Of a stretch of DNA of 64,000 nt, positions 48,318-59,989 are shown piece by piece (within the stretch, counting starts at the first letter, position 1; every line of letters begins with the position of its first letter). The notes under the pieces were generated by a model. It saw nothing but the letters and a program-made list of their open reading frames with translations, had not been told where the DNA came from and made no database searches. Origin of the DNA: Stratiolaelaps scimitus (lineage: Eukaryota > Arthropoda > Arachnida > Mesostigmata > Laelapidae); assembly GCA_019614645.1 (NCBI GenBank), contig JABWDB010000015.1:1984001-2048000 (forward strand). The letters are read 5' to 3'. The position numbers were made by a program, and so were the translations under genes.

Positions 48318-50177
48318 AGTGGCTACGATTGTAAAGAAAAGCGAATGATAAGAACTTAGGGCATCTCTTTCTAATGATTGGAAAGTTAACGTACTGTTGT
48401 CAATATCAGACTAAAATACATAGTAATAATAATGTGATTATATCAGAGCAGAGCACGCACACGGCATCGGAGCGACATTTACTTTTTGTTCTTAATATGG
48501 ATTGTAATCCAGTTAAATACAGTTAATCAGTCAACTAGTGATTCAGGTGCATGTTCTTACATCAAACGATATTTTTTTTATGACATAACCTTAGCGATTA
48601 TATATACTTCAGTGGGTAACTCCGTCCAATCAGCTGGTGTTGCTTGGACGTGCCCGCTGTGGTCGGTCACTTGTGTTAAGACGGGACCAGGTAGCAAGTT
48701 CAATAGACTTGGGTGGGTTCGACTGCTGGCCTATTCGAGATACAGAGAAGTAGTTGTCAAGGCCGCGTTGGCTCGCTAGGTATAATAGCTGCGGCAATCA
48801 TTGCACACTGCCACGTACGACCCGCCTGTCTCCCGCCACGGAGCGCGTGAGACACCCCTCTCTATCAGCTGGCGTCAAGGGGACGGGCCCTGCTCGGAAC
48901 GGCCTCGATCCCAAGGGGCGTCCAAGGTCTGCGTCTACAACGAAGCAAAAATGAAGCACAGGATTAGAATCGTCAGCAGCCTCACGACGCTGGCAGCGAA
49001 CGTAGGTTAAAAGGCAGAAAATGGGAACGCAAAAAGGTCCTAGTGCGGATAGAGGCCCATAGCCTCTTTGCAATATAGGACTCTTCCTCCCTCGCGCTCC
49101 CTGACTTCCTCCCCCTGCCTGAGCCAGAACTACGAAGCGGAAGAAGTTAGCTTGTGGAAACAGAGCTTCGATGGCTGATGAGAAAAGAAACTTTAATAGC
49201 AACTCGGCTGCGGCTGCCGGCCGCTGCCGACCGCTGCCACCAGGATGACTGAGGAGAATCACGTTCGAATCGCCAAGCGGATTGGAAGTGCTCGTCCGCC
49301 TTACGAAGGTCATCTGCCCGCAAGCCAGCCAACCAGCCAACCAGCTATTATCCATCGATCTATATATATATTGGTGTACATATCTATCTATTTATCTTAA
49401 CTTAATGTGTGCGCTCGCTATATTTGCTCACGAGCCTCCAAACAACCAGACATATATTGCCCAACATACCGTAAGATAGAATATTGACTTGATAGACGAA
49501 TGTTGCTGATAGGCGGGCGTATGTTGTTGTCCGGTTAAAAAGTACTCGTTCATAGCTACCTTGTGCGTACAGCGTCGGCAAACAGAGGCCATTCCTGTTC
49601 CTCTCTTCGTCATTTATCCGGCTGCCAGGTGACGCCAGAGATCCTGACATGATGGACAAACGATAAAATTTACGGGCAGTTTCCAATATTTCTTTTTTTG
49701 ATCACCGTTACAAGACGTGATAAGCGCATTTGCCATTCGGCAAATATTCGGCAGCTGTTTCTATTCTAAATACGCTATGCTCGTATGCGTAAGATGATTT
49801 CGAGGTATATCACTATATCGTCGTATCTATCACAGTGTTCTAGTGGCAAGCATGTCCACCATCAGGAAACGCACAGGAAACGCGGACATTTAGCTGCTTC
49901 GACAACGGTCATAGTCGCGAACTCGAACTAAAGCCGATCGTAACTCGCTGGGCTCGTTTTGGATGTCGACACTTTATTAGTTAGCGCACTACGGGTACGC
50001 AAACTCGAAGCGTATCGGCAGTCTTTCACAAAAGTATTGTCGAATGTCAAAAGTGCAATGTGTCATTGTGTCAGCGTTATGAGCTGGTGACACCTGACTG
50101 CGGGGCCGGTCATCGGGGCCACTTGGTGAGGGAACGGGCTAAAGAGTATGTGGCACATCTATAACACACTCGGTATT

Positions 50178-50295
50178 TTTTTTTTTTTTTTTTCGAGCTG
50201 ACCCTCAGCTGTTCCCCTATCTGACAGGCCTCAGCTCTTAACCTTTAGGTATTACTATGAGGACCTGTCGGGGCCACCTTTGCTTATTCTCCGGT
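50178..50295 (-). mobile_element. SINE family B, 5-prime-truncated young copy with exact target duplication
   Basis: Minus-strand copy containing only the 3-prime part (AAGCAAAGGTGGCCCCGACA to GCTGAGGGTCAGCTCG), followed by an A-tail seen as a T-run to 50,193. The 12-base sequence ACACTCGGTATT occurs on both sides (50,166-50,177 and 50,296-50,307) without mismatch. The long A-tail and exact duplication point to recent insertion. Confidence 0.9.
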
Positions 50296-50317
50296 ACACT
50301 CGGTATTAACATCCTTT

Positions 50318-50545
50318 GAGCTGACCCATCCTCAGCAGTTCTCCATGTTACTTGGTAGACGTCGACTCTGAACCTTTAGGTATCACTAACATTGCTTTCC
50401 TTTTCAACCGTGTCGTGTCTGGCATGAATCCACAGATAAATCAAGATGATGAGGACTTCCAAAGATTCCTCAAAGCGTCGGACAGCATTTGAACCCAAGC
50501 CATCTGCCACTCCTGTCTAGCAATCCTAGACGTTCACCATTACCT
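50318..50545 (-). mobile_element. SINE family B, full-length copy
   Basis: Minus strand from the head at 50,545: GTGAACGTCTAGGATTGCTA, box B GGGTTCAAATGC near 50,488, GACGCTTTGAGGAATCTTTG, ending AGGATGGGTCAGCTCAAAGG. The copy lacks a clean A-tail, so it is older than the truncated neighbour, which landed about 10 bases from its tail. Confidence 0.8.
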
Positions 50546-51988
50546 AGAACCGCCTATGGGACACAGTTCGTGGTAACGGAACACAACTGCTATACAATAC
50601 ATCCACTCTGTCAACACGTTTGTCCTCTCTCGGCCAATGCCACAGCAGCGTAGATTTGCCGATAGAGATGCTGCGAACACGATCCCTGTCAAGAGGTGAT
50701 GGTGACAATGTTGCCGTAAACCACAGAGTCAACGACTGCCCACGAGGGTGAACAGGCCGCCGCCCCGCCCGCCGTGACGACGTCTGGCTGTGTGCGACGT
50801 GTAGAAGTACGGACCGTGCCCTTGCAGGCGGACAGAGTGCCATCCCTTACGAGGTTATCGTTCTAGAATTAATTTATTCCGCTAGCTGCATGCTTGCTGC
50901 CTGCCCTGTGGCGAAACTCGCTTTCTGTGTTGTGCTTCACAGCTGCGCGTAATTCACCTTTTGCAACTATTCGTGCACACGTGGAACCCATCTCGCAACT
51001 GTAGAACTACGGGGTCACTGGCCATTCCCATGACAGGGACATATTGTGGCAGTATCACCTTCGGCGGAAAGGCGAACGCCGAGTTTCAGGTGGAAGTTTT
51101 AGAGCAATGTTTCTCAACAGCAATTAAAAGTGCCATTTACCGTCGTGGAACTCTGCGGATGCTTGACTCGCCTCTATTCAATAGGAGAAAAAAAGACAAC
51201 AACAATTTTAAAGGCTCAATGATGTACTCGATTTCATTTAGTCCGCTATAAAAATGTTTCCTTCACTTCGTTAATCTTGATTTACGACGTTTTGTCTCGC
51301 TATTGCCTACCACGATGCCCTCCAGGCTCGTGAGTGCGACGATTATATATGTAGCTGTTGTGAAATTCATCATGACAGCAACGTTCAACAATCCCGGATG
51401 TTAGGCATTATAAGGTGCGATGTTCTGCATCCAGCTGACAAAAGCGTAAATGTATCCATAATCTACGCCTATTCTTGGTTGAATACTACGACAACAGTGT
51501 GCTGGTGACAATCCACGCGGAAGTGTTGGATGCCGACCTGGCCCCGGTTCACCTTAACACTATCCTTAGATATATATGTATATGTTATTACAACGTCTGA
51601 TTTGAATGATAGTCCTCGTAGACTGCAAACAGAGATTTTCGATATGAAGCATTCATATTGGCCGCCGGTGTTTTCTTCAAACTCGCGACGTCCACAGGAA
51701 ATTAAGTCTTTAGGTTTCATTTCCATTAAATCCCCTCGGCCCTGCGGGAGACTTGCGAAATTATAATTTTGTACGGGATGATCCGCCGCCCAGCACGAAT
51801 CCAATCACCTCTTAGTCGATTGGATCAGAACATTTATTTGTTGGTACATCGTCACGATGTCATTTCTGAGGAAAAAATAATGACATTTTACTCTCGGAAA
51901 ATGAAAAAAACTAGCCTGATTTATTAGCAACGAGAAATCATTGAGAATGCTCAAATCCGCATTCACTAAGCTTTTCGAATTGTTCCCC

Positions 51989-52033
51989 ATATATATATAT
52001 ATATATATATCTATGTATATATATATATATATA
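51989..52033. repeat. (TA)n microsatellite with CTATG interruption
   Basis: Two TA tracts separated by CTATG, about 45 bases in total. Confidence 0.95.
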
Positions 52034-53177
52034 GGTGATATCTCCAATGTGACTTGTTTAAGGTCCCGAAATGGAGAGCCGGTGTTCCGCACTATCCCGT
52101 CATACCGCCTGGCCAATGCAATATAACATCAACAAATCAATGAACTTGTCTCAGTTCCCTGTCAATGTCAGGCCGTATATGTATACCTGTATGCAGTTTC
52201 ATCGCTCATCATGGATTCCAATTTCCCGAGCGACTGTTTCCCTATGATTAGAGACACTGGGGTGGTATTCCATTGCTCTGGCCGGATCTAGAATAGTGGA
52301 TATCGTGTATATCTAATCTGTTGTGTCTATACACAGAGGTTCCGCCGGTAGCCCCCCCCACACATACGCACGCAATCGTTGATGACATGATCCGAATCAT
52401 CACACTGCCAATGCGATAAAGAAGGAACTCATTTCATTTTATCAGTTTCAATTTAGAACTGCAACAACAGCTACTTAAGACATTGTGAACGTCATCTGCG
52501 AAACGCAGAATTATTCAATTCAGTTCCGCATCACGATACTCCGATTATTGCGGACACGCAAACCTTCGTCGAGTCGATTCGAAATTCGGATTTTTCGAAT
52601 TGATTTATTTCCCTTAGGGTCGTTGTTCGTTTTGGCACAATTAACCCGCATTAATAATGGCACGCTCCCAGCAGACTAGTGATACGAGTGCGCTGTCGAG
52701 ATTTGATTAGCTGCACTAGTTATGAAATAATTCATTGGCATTCATTGACTAAACAAATAAAACATTAACGATGAGGGTCGGTGAATGGGTGCGAATGGGT
52801 AGAATAAGCTATTTTAATGATATCGACGCTGATAGCTGTGCAAAGTCTGCCTGCCTGAACTCGTGAACTCGTTCAGGGCCATTAGCCATCTAAACGATTG
52901 GATCACGCCATTCTGCACAAAGCGCAGACGGGCTTCTATCGTCGACAATGATGCTCAGCTACAGTTGTTGAAGAAATCAGCGGCTGGTTGATTTTATTGC
53001 AACTCCAGTTGGGCCACTGTGAATATAGGCTGTTCAGCACATTTGAATAGGTCGCCCTTGTCTCGTTCCGCATGCACCGTCTCCCTCGTGGAAATCCATA
53101 GATAGCAATTTACTAGTGTGCTTGCGAAAATCCTCCGAGCCGCCGCTGCCTACATGTGTGCTGGGCTAAATGACGCG

Positions 53178-53489
53178 TTATTTCGGGTTCGTACTTAAAA
53201 ATTGAGCAATAAAAACGCCGACGACTTTTAGCTGTACAGTGGCATCACTTCTCAATATACTCGATAGCGTTACAGGCACAAGCTCCGTGCTCAACGTTCT
53301 TGCCGGATCATTACAGGGTTTTTCGTTAAGCGGCTCTCGCAGCTCAGCTTTCCGCAGCTCAGACCGATAGTTATCATCGAGAGACATCACATCGTCGCCG
53401 CGGTCAGCAGACAACGAATTTAGGCGGTTTCTGCCCACCTCCCGAGGCGGTGAGTATCCAGGCGAGATTACACGTCGCGTCACAGCGAC
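53178..53489 (-). CDS. possible terminal exon, unidentified
   Basis: Open frame without ATG, ending at TAA at 53,178. The sequence is charged and coding-like (GDDVMSLDDNYRSELRKAEL). No domain recognised. If real it would be a last exon following a weak acceptor. The plus strand carries a donor-like GGTGAGT at 53,449 that argues nothing either way. Confidence 0.22.
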   Translation of the reverse strand, partial: VAVTRRVISPGYSPPREVGRNRLNSLSADRGDDVMSLDDNYRSELRKAELREPLNEKPCNDPARTLSTELVPVTLSSILRSDATVQLKVVGVFIAQFLSTNPK

Positions 53490-54374
53490 CTATTGTGCAT
53501 TGTTAACGGGTGTCGATGTACTTGGTCCATTTGGCGGATTCAAACTAACATCCCTTCTTGTTCCTGTTGCGGAGACCGTGTGAGGACCAGCCTTTACCAC
53601 CTTCTGCATGATGCTACAGTGCGTACAAGATGCGAGCGTGCACAACATCGACTCGGCATTTCCGTTTATAGTGGGATGTACATGCACTGTGCCATATGTC
53701 TTTCCTCGTAGCCGGCTAGAGTACACAACAGATGGCGGAGTTGGTCGAGGGTTTGCGAGAGAGGGAGAGGGAGTCAGAGAGGCTCGGGGGCTGTACCGAG
53801 ACCCACATTGAAGCTTCTGCTGCTGCTGCTGATACTCTCTGGCCCGTGTGCATAGAATACACTATATACGTCTGTTGCCTGCCTCTGCGATGCGGAGGAA
53901 CCGCCAGCGTCATCATTGCCGTACGGCCACCAGCATGTGTGCGAGTGAAGTAACGGAAGTCATTCATCACATAACAGCGACAGAGAGCGTGAACGGTAGC
54001 GGTATTGTAGGGGGTGCGTGAGTGTGCGTGGTTCTCGAGGTCCACCGGCCAAGTACCATGGTCCTATAGCCCGGGGTAGGGTCGGCTACGTATGGAGGCT
54101 CGGTAGGCGGGAGCCGGCCTGTGAGGGCGACGATTCCCTACCACCAGTGACAGAAGCCTGCCACGACCACTACACAGATAATCGGCGTGTTACACCGACC
54201 AGTATGAACTGCTCGTCGTCCCTCGAAGCCGTGAGAGAAAAGTAGCTCGATGTACCCCAGGACCCCTGCGAAGAACGCATTGGTCCTCGACGTTCATGCT
54301 ACCCTGCTGTAGAAGACAACAACGGCAGTGTTCGCGCCAGCCCTCTAGTCCCGTTAGCAATGCGCTGCTTTATC

Positions 54375-54410
54375 GTTGTTGCTGCCGCTGCTGCTGCTGC
54401 TGCTGCTGTT
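54375..54410. repeat. (CTG)n trinucleotide microsatellite
   Basis: GTTGTTGCTGCC followed by eight or so CTG units. All frames through it give homopolymer runs, so overlapping open frames are not evidence of a protein. Confidence 0.9.
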
Positions 54411-54949
54411 ACGATGGCCACAAGCTCTGCCTCTTTCGGCGGAACCCACATAGCAGCGCCCGCACCCGCGACGCGAGCGCGAATAACACCATTACTCAAT
54501 TAGCCCCCCCCGCTCCCTCGCCCCATTGTATTGTACCATAGCACACTGTTCTCTGTGTGTCCTTTAGTACACGAAGTCGCAAACCACATCGCTTACAAGC
54601 CCCAAGCTTCGGCCCAGCCGCTGCGCACCGACCTCACGTACTGTTTTACGAAGCGTCCTCCCCCCTCCCTCTGCCGCCCTGCACGAGCCACGCCACAACC
54701 ATCAACATACGCCTTAGCCAAACGCTCATGGCTACGCGAGGAGGCGGGCTAGCCACGGATGCTGCATCGCGTGTTCACTTCGTTGCTATTCACATACACA
54801 AACACCTTCAGCCAGTCACTGGCACAAACGTCGAGCGTGGAGGCTAGTATTCTACATGAGGTCCTTGCACCGCAGAACAACATCCTTACCGACGGCGTCT
54901 AGCGCGAGGCTCGCTCGCTCGGGTGGTCGCACATCGAGCACGCATTCGA

Positions 54950-55375
54950 GAGGGCGAGATACACGCCTCAGGAGGCGCTACACGAGGAATGCAAATGATG
55001 GAACGCTGTTAGATAACGAACACCCCATGATCATTGTCACCGGTATCTGCGGACCGCCGGGAGCAGCAGGGGAAACAGCAACCAACGTGCTGCTGTACGA
55101 TGTTATCGATAATAAGATTCGAGATTCGAGAGATCGACGTTACTCGAGCATCTAATACCGGGGACCGGATGAGTTTGAAGAAACTGATATTAACTAAAGA
55201 AGATTTATCAAGCTGGCAGCAACAATCACGCTTGGGTCATCAAACAACGCCGAAATTACTACCGCGAACGTTCAACGTTGGCTGTGCCCTCAGCCCGGAA
55301 AAACGTATATAGCTCATCAAACAGGCTCAAATCTATGTTCTATAATAGAACAAGTTGTGTACCTTGGTAATCCCT
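54950..55375 (+). pseudogene. coding-like stretch in several frames, unidentified
   Basis: Successive frames look coding: NDGTLLDNEHPMIIVTG near 55,000, then after a stop and a frame change AEITTANVQRWLCPQP near 55,260 and IIEQVVYLGNP ending about 55,378. A gene relic or retroelement fragment is possible. No motif is decisive. Confidence 0.2.
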
Positions 55376-55998
55376 AGTAACACAATGCTTCGCTTCTAAG
55401 CTACGTTATCCAGTGAACGTGCTGTGGACACGTCCGAATGTAGATAGCGAACGTTGACGGAGGTGATACACGTAGAAGGATTTTGTAGAAATTCGAGCGA
55501 GTCGAGGGGAAGAAATTTGTATTTCAGTAGACGTTATGCACCTGTTCCTAATCATTCGGTCAAACCCGGCAACAACCTTTCAGCGCGACAGGTAGACGAA
55601 GCACTATTCATCGTTGATCAAAAAAATTGATGAGACGTGTAATTGTAATAAAAAAAAAAGTGTCGAACATTTCAAAGTACGCAGGGACCTCAGAATTTCG
55701 AAGGGAAGTCTCAGAAATAGACGCCACCTTGACGCTACTGTCTTGAGCCAATAACTGCACTCGCTGTTCATGCCTAGCTCCAATGTCACGAATGTTTGTT
55801 AGTACTCTTCATAGCAGCTGATAGTCGAGAGCTAACAATGCCGAATAAAGGATGGCATGGCGTGGGGCCTCCGTCGGGGACTTGGGACCACAGGGTTTCT
55901 GATTCGATCGCTTGCATGCATGATATCTCTACTTGCAGATTTGTCAATAGGGCTATTTAAAAAAGGCGGAAGATTTAAATATCTTCAGGTGAGCCTTT

Positions 55999-56000
<2 letters not shown>

Positions 56001-56029
<29 letters not shown>
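56001..56029. repeat. (AT)n microsatellite
   Basis: About 29 bases of AT dinucleotides just upstream of a decayed SINE-like fragment. Confidence 0.95.
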
Positions 56030-56030
<1 letters not shown>

Positions 56031-56065
56031 CTTGGATACCCACCAATGGGGCATATATCTCAAGT

Positions 56066-56170
56066 AGCGGACTAAAATCCTGCTGTGGCCACATGGTGGG
56101 ATGTTCCGCCAGACATTTCTCGTAGTGCTGCCTCCATATGGATAAGTGCCGAGGAATCTCTGATCGGATC
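56066..56170 (+). mobile_element. family D SINE-like repeat, decayed copy 2
   Basis: Contains AAATCCTGCTGTGG (compare GAGTCCTGTCGTGG in the 6.6 kb copy) and then AGACATTTCTCGTAGTGCTG at a comparable distance. The box B is destroyed. Homology rests on these two short blocks only. Confidence 0.35.
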
Positions 56171-56810
56171 ATGGCTGGGGCGCACACGAATGCAAAAAAG
56201 AATCCTCTGGAAGGGTGTAAGCTCTAGAAAGAGTTTAAAAGACGACGTGCACTGGAAGGAGCCGGCCTGGGAGAACCGATCGAGAAATCCAGATGGACGA
56301 ACAAAATTGAATTATATCTCGCCCACTTTGCCATACCATGGAAGGTATGTCCGATCAGATACCTGCCCGCTGAGGCAATGAGGTACTGAACGCACAAATA
56401 TTATTATGGAGGGAGATCGATGATAATGGAATAAGAGGTTCTGTTATATAAATACTACAAGGTCAGACATGTGTTTGTAACATGCTAGCGATTATGCGAT
56501 ATACCAGCGGAAACTGCGGATACTATACCGCATTGAAGCTAGATAGCGAGATGATCTAGTCTGTTGGCTATTCGTGCATACAGTTGGTTTTGACGAAACG
56601 CATTAAGACTAACGCGAGCGTATTTCTCGGACTGCATTTGTGGCAGACGCGTTGTCTCTTTGTCTCTCTTTATATATGTGAAGGAGGAAGGTTGGCTCGG
56701 TGAAATCGACATTCCAAAAAAACAGACAGCAGTTTCTGCCTTAGGGGTTGACCGACATTGACTGGACATCACGTACGATGAAGCTCTACGTTTTGTGCCT
56801 CGTGTGCATC

Positions 56811-56856
56811 ATGTAAGTGGACATTTGAAATATGACAGATTCGAGAAAAGATCATG

Positions 56857-56920
<64 letters not shown>

Positions 56921-56952
56921 GTATATATAACATGCCACATGTCCACTTACAT
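56811..56952. repeat. long (TA)n tract inside an inverted repeat
   Basis: A (TA)n tract of about 60 bases (56,857-56,919) is bracketed by CATGTTATAT and ATATAACATG. Outside that, ATGTAAGTGGACAT (56,811-56,824) and ATGTCCACTTACAT (56,939-56,952) are exact reverse complements. The whole 142-base stretch could fold as a single hairpin. Confidence 0.85.
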
Positions 56953-57997
56953 TGCTTTCTGGCGTACGACCACAAAAACAACTCGGTTATTTGACCATTT
57001 CCACTAATTGCTTATTTTAACTAACTGCACAAATGCTCATTGTGCTTCTGTACAGTTTCCCTGACCTCGATTTCTCTCCCTTTCTCTCAAGCACGAGCGC
57101 CGTTAGATAACCTTCAGCAGAAAGAGAGACCAACGCCGCCTGGAGTCTTCCTCTTTCTCAATGAGCTCATGCTAGCACACTACCTTTTCTGCATCCTCCG
57201 CTACCGACCGACGGACCCCTGTCCCAAGCTCGGGTTCCCTCTTGAATTGCTGCTGGGGCTGCTGCTCATTTCGGCCTGCTCGGACTTACTTTCATAGTGA
57301 CACTTTTTAGTGCACTGGCGCTACCGTCCTTAACGGGTCTACCCGCAGTGTCTATCCGAGAGGCGTGCTATGCTGATTTTCTCCCCTGAGGGCCCCCCGG
57401 CCGCCGCTGACAACCGCTGGAGAACGGCGGAAGCAGAAACGAGCAACGTTAGCGGCAAACGCTACCCCCTGAGCAACCCGCCAGCTCCGCCTAGCGCGCT
57501 CCCCTGAAATGGTGGGCGGGGGGTGGTGGGCAGGGCGGCACTCACCGTCCGAGGGACGGAAACTAAGTGCTTCGTGAACGGGCAACTTTTTACAGAGAGA
57601 CGAAGGCCGGGAGAGAGGGACGGCAGACGACCGAGGTGGGGTCACTCCGAGAGCCAGCCCCCCTCCCACAAAGGGTTCAGGGGAATGCGTCTCGGAACAG
57701 AGGACGAGATGAACGCTGCCGCCTAGCCGGCACCGAGCAGTTGGTGGACACCAATCTAATGGCAGCCACAACAACCGGCGGCGCCAGGGCACACAGCGTT
57801 CTCTGCGTCTAGCTCGCGTGCGTCTGTGTATATCGGCCGAAGCCCACGGGCAGGGCGAACTTGGCTAGAGCGAGAGAAAAAAAGCACACACACAAAGACG
57901 AAGCTGTACCAGCTGGACCGAGCCACTTGTGTCCTTGAGACTTGTGTAAGTCTGTAGACGACCACGAGGTGGCCGCCTCGCCTACTCAAGTCGGCTG

Positions 57998-58013
57998 AGA
58001 GAGAGAGAGAGAG
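57998..58013. repeat. (GA)n tract
   Basis: Eight GA units in a GC-rich island. Confidence 0.9.
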
Positions 58014-58099
58014 AGGAGTTGATTTTTTCTCGTTCCGAAAGTGTTCATTAGAGTGTGTCCCTCTCCGTCTATGTCCTGTCTCTCCCTGTCCTCTCTCTC

Positions 58100-58116
58100 T
58101 CAGTCAGTCAGTCAGT
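58100..58116 (+). promoter_or_regulatory. possible initiator cluster (TCAGT repeated four times)
   Basis: TCAGTCAGTCAGTCAGT matches the arthropod initiator TCAGTY four times in tandem, directly after a CT-rich run and inside the most GC-rich island of this part (57,280-58,330). A core promoter would fit, but the same string is also a trivial tetranucleotide repeat. Confidence 0.25.
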
Positions 58117-59989
58117 TGGCCTTGCATGTGCTAGGACGCATTTAGCTTTGTATTAGAACTTAGGCCGCCGAGTCGATTGCCAGCTGGCGACGACTGCCGC
58201 TGGACAACCAACTGATCTGTTCTATTGGACTTCGAAACGGACCGGCAACAAACGACTACATCGGACCGGACAAGAGAGACACACCGCATTTGGTCAAAGG
58301 GCGCGGCGCCTGGACAGGGGATAAGCGATAATATGAACTACAAATGCAATATTACAAATCATTAGATCTAATACAACATCTGTAAAGTGGGGATAATCGG
58401 ATGCCGCTTGGCAAGATTGAGTGCACTTAGCCGTTTGCTCAAACTAGATCAGCGATAGTTAGGTGCTAAGAGAGAGAGAGGAACATTTGCGTCGTATTGG
58501 CAATCGCACGTAATCCTATTCGGTGCACGTAATATACGTTGGATATTGGTAGGCAGGTTTCGGCGAAAAATTGTTTTCATGGTTACCTCCAACCTTGAAT
58601 TCGAGCTCGTCACTTCTTAAGCTCATAGACTTAGAGGATATGAGGATTGACCTGTTTTCAAAAATATCTTGGATTGAAGAAAAGATCCGGTAGTAGGATC
58701 GCGTGGTTGAAGAGTATGTGACACGTATAATATATGCGTGTTCTTGAAATTCGAACTTCAGACAGCAAGACTTTAATATCATTCCCTTCGATACCAGTCC
58801 AGTAGAACAGAAACAGGCGGAGAAACGAGAGACAGGACTTTCAACAGGGGAAGGTTTTAGTAGGTAGAGACGTTTTATAGTCCACGTCAACCCTGTGCTG
58901 GATCGGCGCAACTTTCCATGGAGATTCGAACGTCCCTAGGTGGTATCCGTGCGTGTGAAGAAAATTTCCTCCTCTAAAGAACACAAGGCAAAAGGTACAA
59001 ACGGCGCTCCGCTGGTGATCAGACAAATGCAGGGCTAACGGATACATTCATCGAGGATACATTCGATGAACCTAAAAGTCGTATGCCACAAGCACTATGG
59101 CACTATCATTACATCGAGTAAGTCAAATATAACTCAGCACAAGTTTGACTTGTAACTTATAAACTACGAGGTAAGAATCTGCATTAATATATACGTTTAC
59201 CCAAGTACGGATTTCCGAATATATATATAGATCGTGCGCTTAGCTTCGCGTGATTCACCGACCTCTTTCGAATTTCCCAACCGCATATTGTCTGCAACAG
59301 TCCCGCAACAATGTTCATCCTCTCCGGCCGGGCTCCAGCCCCACACTATTATATATATGCGCACGCTCCACCAGAAAAAACATCACCGCATCTTACATCC
59401 CGGCCACCACATAACGGCAGAGCCTCTAGACAGGGCGAAATACGTAGTGCACATTTCATTGCAAACTTAATTTTGATTCCAGCTTATAGCGAGGTTTGGC
59501 GCGGGGAGGCGGGTGATTTGCTGTCAAGGGACTGCACGTGGGGGATAGCAGCCGGCTGTTGTGGGGTGGCACGGAATAAGATAACGTGACACGTTATGTA
59601 GGCGGTGCCGTCCGACGCAATTATGCTAACAAAAAATCATGGCAACAGGAAGAAATGGATGCAATGGAACGAGATACACTCATCTTCGTCTTTCGTGCGT
59701 GTCACTTGACTCGGTGGGATTCTTCATTTTGACGAGCAAGTCGTATGGTGGCAGAGATGACGTGTATATATCTATCTATCTAGATGTACAGGCAGTGTGG
59801 CAAAGTGCCCCACGCTTAGGTCGGGGGGGGGGAGAAGTTTCCATTTGTTTGAAAATTGTATGCTAGAGTAATCCAACTAGGTGTTCTGATGTTCGGCGTG
59901 ACGAAGGCTATGCGTTCGGCGTACGTACATACGTGCGTATTAAAGGATTTTCAATGTTGGCATCACACGAATGTGTACGTATACATAAT

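Larger units (their letters stand above)
57280..58330. other. GC-rich island, possible promoter or untranslated first exon
   Basis: High GC and CpG-rich, with few stops in any frame so that open frames overlap on both strands, which argues against reading any of them as protein. Contains GA/CT runs and the TCAGT cluster. No product recognised. Confidence 0.35.

Noticed and set aside
48650..48740. tRNA-like string with GGGTTCGACTGC
   Set aside because: Box B is poor, no convincing box A is visible, and there is no second copy.
48798..49355. 185-codon minus-strand frame
   Set aside because: GC-rich island with few stops. The protein is Ala/Arg/Gly-rich without a domain, and the other strand is also open.
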